A stretch of DNA of 7,931 bases from Elusimicrobiota bacterium (GTDB taxonomy: Bacteria > Elusimicrobiota > Elusimicrobia > UBA1565 > JACRDR01): positions 1-7,931 of the forward strand of contig JACRDR010000041.1 of the NCBI GenBank assembly GCA_016212845.1, written 5' to 3'. The notes beneath the pieces are model-generated. The model was not told the origin of the DNA, ran no database searches, and saw only the letters and a list, made by a program, of their open reading frames with translations. The translations under genes and the position numbers were made by a program. How positions within the stretch are numbered: position 1 is the first letter of the stretch; each line of letters opens with the position of its first letter. Shown here piece after piece: positions 5,779 to 7,931 of this stretch.

Positions 5779-6702
5779 GTGACCGCGATCACCCGCCTTG
5801 CCCCGTCGCCCACCGGCTCCCTGCACCTGGGCAACGCCCGCACGTTTTTGGCCAACTGGGCGCTCGCCCGAGCGGGCGGCTGGAAGATCATTCTGCGCAT
5901 CGAGGACTTGGACGGCCCGCGCGTGAAGCCCGAAGCCGCCTCCGGCATCCTGGAGACCCTGCGCTGGCTCGGGCTCGATTGGGACGAGGGCCCGTTCGTT
6001 CAATCCGACGATCTCGAACCGTATCGCGCCGCGATGCGCCGCCTGGCCGAAGACGGACGCGCGTTCCCGTGCGCGCTCACGCGCACGCAGATCGAGGCCG
6101 CCGCCTCCGCGCCGCAGGAGGGCGCTCACGACGTGCGCTACCCGCCGGAGCTGCGCCCGAAGGCCTGGGAGCGCCGCTTCGAGGACGCCGCCGCGAATTG
6201 GCGCTTCCTCGTGGGCGAGGCCCCGGTCGCCTTCACCGACGCGGTCTATGGCCCGCAGAGCGTCTCGGCTTCGGCGATCATCGGGGATTTCGTCGTGTGG
6301 ACGAAGCGCGGCACGCCGGCCTATCAGCTCGCGGTCGTCGTCGACGATCACCGCCAGGGCGTCACGGAAGTGGTGCGCGGCGCGGATCTCCTGGACTCGG
6401 CCGCGCGGCAGCTTCTGCTCTATCGCGCGCTCGGCCTCGGGCCGGAGCCGCGCTACACGCACCTGCCGCTCGTCATCGGCCCCGATGGCAAGCGCCTCGC
6501 CAAGCGCCACGGCGACAGCCGCCTCGAGCATTACCGCGAAAAGGGCGTCCGTCCGGAGCGCGTGGTCGGCCTTCTCGCGCGCTGGTGCGGGATCGAAGCG
6601 AAGGAGCTTTCCGCCCGGGAGTTCGCGGAGGCGTTCGAGCTCGCGAAGGTCCCGAAAACGCCGGTCGTGTTCACCGCCGCCGACGACGAGTCTCTGTATT
6701 AG
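5779..6702 (+). CDS. gluQ: Glutamyl-Q tRNA(Asp) synthetase (YadB-type)
   Basis: GluQ-RS activates glutamate with ATP and attaches it to the queuosine base at position 34 of tRNA(Asp), rather than to the 3' end. The 307-residue product is a class I catalytic domain alone, close to the 300 or so of known GluQ-RS and lacking the anticodon-binding half of GluRS. It opens ITRLAPSPTGSLHLGNARTFL with the HIGH-type motif HLGN at 16-19. IEDLDGPRVK (41-50) is the next landmark, and KRLAKR (238-243) stands for KMSKS. Many GluQ-RS proteins hold zinc with a CxC...Y...C set. Here only FPCAL (Cys98) and Tyr121 remain and the other Cys positions are replaced, so zinc is probably absent. Homology starts right after the GTG at 5779, so the open frame upstream, which overlaps the divergent gene, is not used. 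It ends 8 nt before a long palindrome and is convergent with cstA. Confidence 0.93.
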   Translation: MTAITRLAPSPTGSLHLGNARTFLANWALARAGGWKIILRIEDLDGPRVKPEAASGILETLRWLGLDWDEGPFVQSDDLEPYRAAMRRLAEDGRAFPCALTRTQIEAAASAPQEGAHDVRYPPELRPKAWERRFEDAAANWRFLVGEAPVAFTDAVYGPQSVSASAIIGDFVVWTKRGTPAYQLAVVVDDHRQGVTEVVRGADLLDSAARQLLLYRALGLGPEPRYTHLPLVIGPDGKRLAKRHGDSRLEHYREKGVRPERVVGLLARWCGIEAKELSAREFAEAFELAKVPKTPVVFTAADDESLY

Positions 6703-6709
6703 GCTCGCG

Positions 6710-6742
6710 GAGTCAATTTGGGGACTGTCCCCAAATTGACTC
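6710..6742. repeat. Perfect 33-nt palindrome between convergent gluQ and cstA; REP-like element and possible bidirectional terminator
   Basis: GAGTCAATTTGGGGAC, one central T, then its exact reverse complement GTCCCCAAATTGACTC: arms of 16 bp with no mismatch. As RNA it would form a 14-bp stem with a 5-nt loop (ACTGT) from either strand. It fills nearly all of the 39-nt gap between gluQ (stop ending 6702) and cstA (stop codon 6744-6742), and its outermost base is the last base of the cstA stop. No U-run follows on either strand, so it is not a classical intrinsic terminator, though it could stall polymerase or protect mRNA 3' ends. The AT-rich outer arms contrast with the GC-rich surroundings. 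Short palindromes with a GGGGAC/GTCCCC core are familiar to me as dispersed repeats in bacterial genomes, some linked to RAYT transposases. No transposase and no second copy is visible in this window. Confidence 0.8.
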
Positions 6743-7931
6743 TAGCAGCAGCCGGAGGGGACTTCGGAGGACAGCGCGTAGGCGGGCCGGCCGGGAGCGG
6801 GCTTCGGCGGCGCGCCTCTCAGGATCTGGCGGGCCGCGTCGGCGACGACGATCACCGAGCAGAGCATGATGACGGACGTCATCACCGTGTTCACCCAGCC
6901 GAGCGTCGCGGTCGCGGGGTCCCGCGTGAGCGGCAGGAAGTTGTCGCGGACGTTGAGCAAGCCGCCCGCGAGCGTCGTCAGCGTCACGAACGCGCACGGC
7001 AGGCCGGTCACCCAGACGTAGCGGGCCTTTCCGGCGTTGACCAGCGCGGTCGTCGCCACGCAGAGCGCGACCCCCGCGAGCAGCTGGTTCGCCACGCCGA
7101 ACATCGGCCAGATCGTGGCGATCGAGCCCGAGTGGATGAGCCACGCCCAGGCGATCACGACGAGGCCCGTCGAGAGCACCGTGCCCGGCAGCCAATCGGG
7201 GCGGCCGAGCGGCTCCGAGACGCGGCCGAGAAACTCCTGCACGAGGAAGCGGCCGACCCGGGTGCCGGTGTCGATCGTGGTGAGGATAAACAGCGCCTCG
7301 AACATGATCGCGAAATGGTACCAGTAGGCCATGAGGCCGCTCATGCCCGGCAGCGCCGCGAAGATCTGCGCGAAGCCGACCGCGAGCGAAACCGCGCCGC
7401 CCGGGCGTCCCGCCACGTCCTCGCCGACCTGCCGCGAGAGCTCGGCCAGATTCACCGGGGTGAGGCCGAGCGCCGCGAACTTGGCGGGCGCGACGTTGAT
7501 CGCGAAGTAGTCGGACGGGTGCAGCGAGCAGGCCGCCACGAGGGCGACGATCCCGACGAGCCCTTCCAGCAGCATCGCGCCGTAGCCGATCATGCGGGCC
7601 TCGCCTTCGTTGGAGAGCATCTTCGGCGTCGTGCCCGAGGCTACGAGGCCGTGGAAGCCCGAGATCGCGCCGCAGGCGATCGTGATGAAGAGAAAGGGGA
7701 AGAGCTTGCCGGGCACGATCGGCCCGCCGCCGTTCGCGTACACGCTCACCATCGGCTGCCGGATCGGCGGCATGACGATGATCGCGCCTACGACGAGCGC
7801 GAAGATCGTCCCGAGCTTCATGTAGGAGCTGAGGTAGTCGCGCGGGCAGAGCAGGAGCCACACCGGCAGCACCGAGGCGACGAAGCCGTAGGCCGCGATC
7901 GAGTTGGTGATCGAGGTCCTGGAAAGCGTGA
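6742..7931 (-). CDS. cstA: CstA-family carbon starvation protein / pyruvate transporter, C-terminal part
   Basis: The frame remains open to the right edge, so the 5' part of the gene is missing. About 395 C-terminal residues are visible, beginning TLSRTSITNSIAAYGF. CstA-family proteins are multi-spanning inner-membrane carriers. In E. coli, CstA and its relative BtsT take up pyruvate, and CstA is also linked to peptide uptake during carbon starvation. Family landmarks, in order: VLPVWLLLCPRDYLSSYMK, SGFHGLVASGTTPKML, EALFILTTIDTGTRVGRF, and SIATIWPMFGVANQLLAG. Roughly eight or nine hydrophobic spans are visible. A GTG at 7872-7870 is an internal Val codon, not a start, because the conserved sequence continues upstream. 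The hydrophilic tail after about 7930-1060 is short and ends SSEVPSGCC, with two adjacent terminal cysteines. The promoter lies outside the window. The stop codon TAG (6744-6742) touches the palindrome. Confidence 0.95.
   Translation of the reverse strand, partial: TLSRTSITNSIAAYGFVASVLPVWLLLCPRDYLSSYMKLGTIFALVVGAIIVMPPIRQPMVSVYANGGGPIVPGKLFPFLFITIACGAISGFHGLVASGTTPKMLSNEGEARMIGYGAMLLEGLVGIVALVAACSLHPSDYFAINVAPAKFAALGLTPVNLAELSRQVGEDVAGRPGGAVSLAVGFAQIFAALPGMSGLMAYWYHFAIMFEALFILTTIDTGTRVGRFLVQEFLGRVSEPLGRPDWLPGTVLSTGLVVIAWAWLIHSGSIATIWPMFGVANQLLAGVALCVATTALVNAGKARYVWVTGLPCAFVTLTTLAGGLLNVRDNFLPLTRDPATATLGWVNTVMTSVIMLCSVIVVADAARQILRGAPPKPAPGRPAYALSSEVPSGCC

Noticed and set aside
5728..6531. Minus-strand open frame antisense to gluQ, upstream of the GNA1162-like gene
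   Set aside because: No signal or domain; the exported-protein leader starts at the GTG at 5727 directly after a TTGACA promoter.
6710..6742. Palindrome as a classical rho-independent terminator
   Set aside because: The stem is suitable, but no T-run follows on either strand, so I list it as a repeat with possible termination activity only.
5601..6869. 422-codon plus-strand open frame across gluQ and past the palindrome
   Set aside because: Arg-rich out-of-frame translation of gluQ with no recognisable features.
6713..7861. Minus-strand open frame running through the palindrome and across cstA in another frame
   Set aside because: Out-of-frame, Arg-rich reading of cstA; it stays open at its end only because the palindrome lacks a stop in that frame.
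1..7931. tRNA or rRNA genes, CRISPR arrays, IS ends, attachment sites
   Set aside because: No cloverleaf-like segment, regularly spaced direct repeats or transposase/integrase sequence was seen on either strand; coding genes occupy nearly all of the window.

Overview
The window is a high-GC stretch (about two thirds G+C by eye, not computed) of a bacterial chromosome, densely coded on both strands and mostly housekeeping in character. It shows no phage, plasmid, CRISPR, toxin-antitoxin or insertion-sequence genes. The signal peptide at 402-950 and the putative outer-membrane-type lipoprotein at 4390-5727 suggest a diderm (Gram-negative-type) bacterium. The phylum cannot be fixed from this sequence. 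The GluQ-RS N-terminus resembles versions I associate with Planctomycetes and neighbouring or candidate phyla, but that is weak evidence.

Layout from left to right. Positions 1-950 (+): the end of an unrecognised, partly coiled-coil protein, coupled through TGATG to a small secreted protein of unknown function. Positions 947-2332 (-): asnS, asparaginyl-tRNA synthetase, meeting the previous gene tail-to-tail with a 4-nt overlap. Positions 2414-4400 (+): a likely three-gene unit of a trypsin-like HtrA-family protease with one PDZ domain and no visible export signal, an NADP-binding oxidoreductase of the F420-reductase-like family, and a small DUF805 membrane protein. Positions 4390-5727 (-): an exported, possibly lipidated protein with a TPR-like middle and a GNA1162/DUF799-like C-terminus, overlapping the DUF805 gene by 11 nt. 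Positions 5779-6702 (+): gluQ, glutamyl-Q tRNA(Asp) synthetase, divergent from the lipoprotein gene. Positions 6710-6742: a perfect 16-bp inverted repeat around one central base, filling the gap between convergent gluQ and cstA. Positions 6742-7931 (-): the C-terminal part of a CstA-family carbon-starvation/pyruvate transporter, cut by the right edge.

Two genes act on tRNA: asnS charges tRNA(Asn), and gluQ glutamylates queuosine in the tRNA(Asp) anticodon. They are not in one operon, and the other genes share no obvious pathway.

The most interesting signals are regulatory. Three start codons (asnS, the lipoprotein gene, gluQ) each lie exactly 6 nt after a -10-like hexamer and lack a Shine-Dalgarno sequence, which suggests leaderless mRNAs. 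Two of these promoters are interlocked in a 51-bp divergent gap. By contrast, the protease and oxidoreductase genes have clear Shine-Dalgarno sites. I see no convincing new multi-gene system here.
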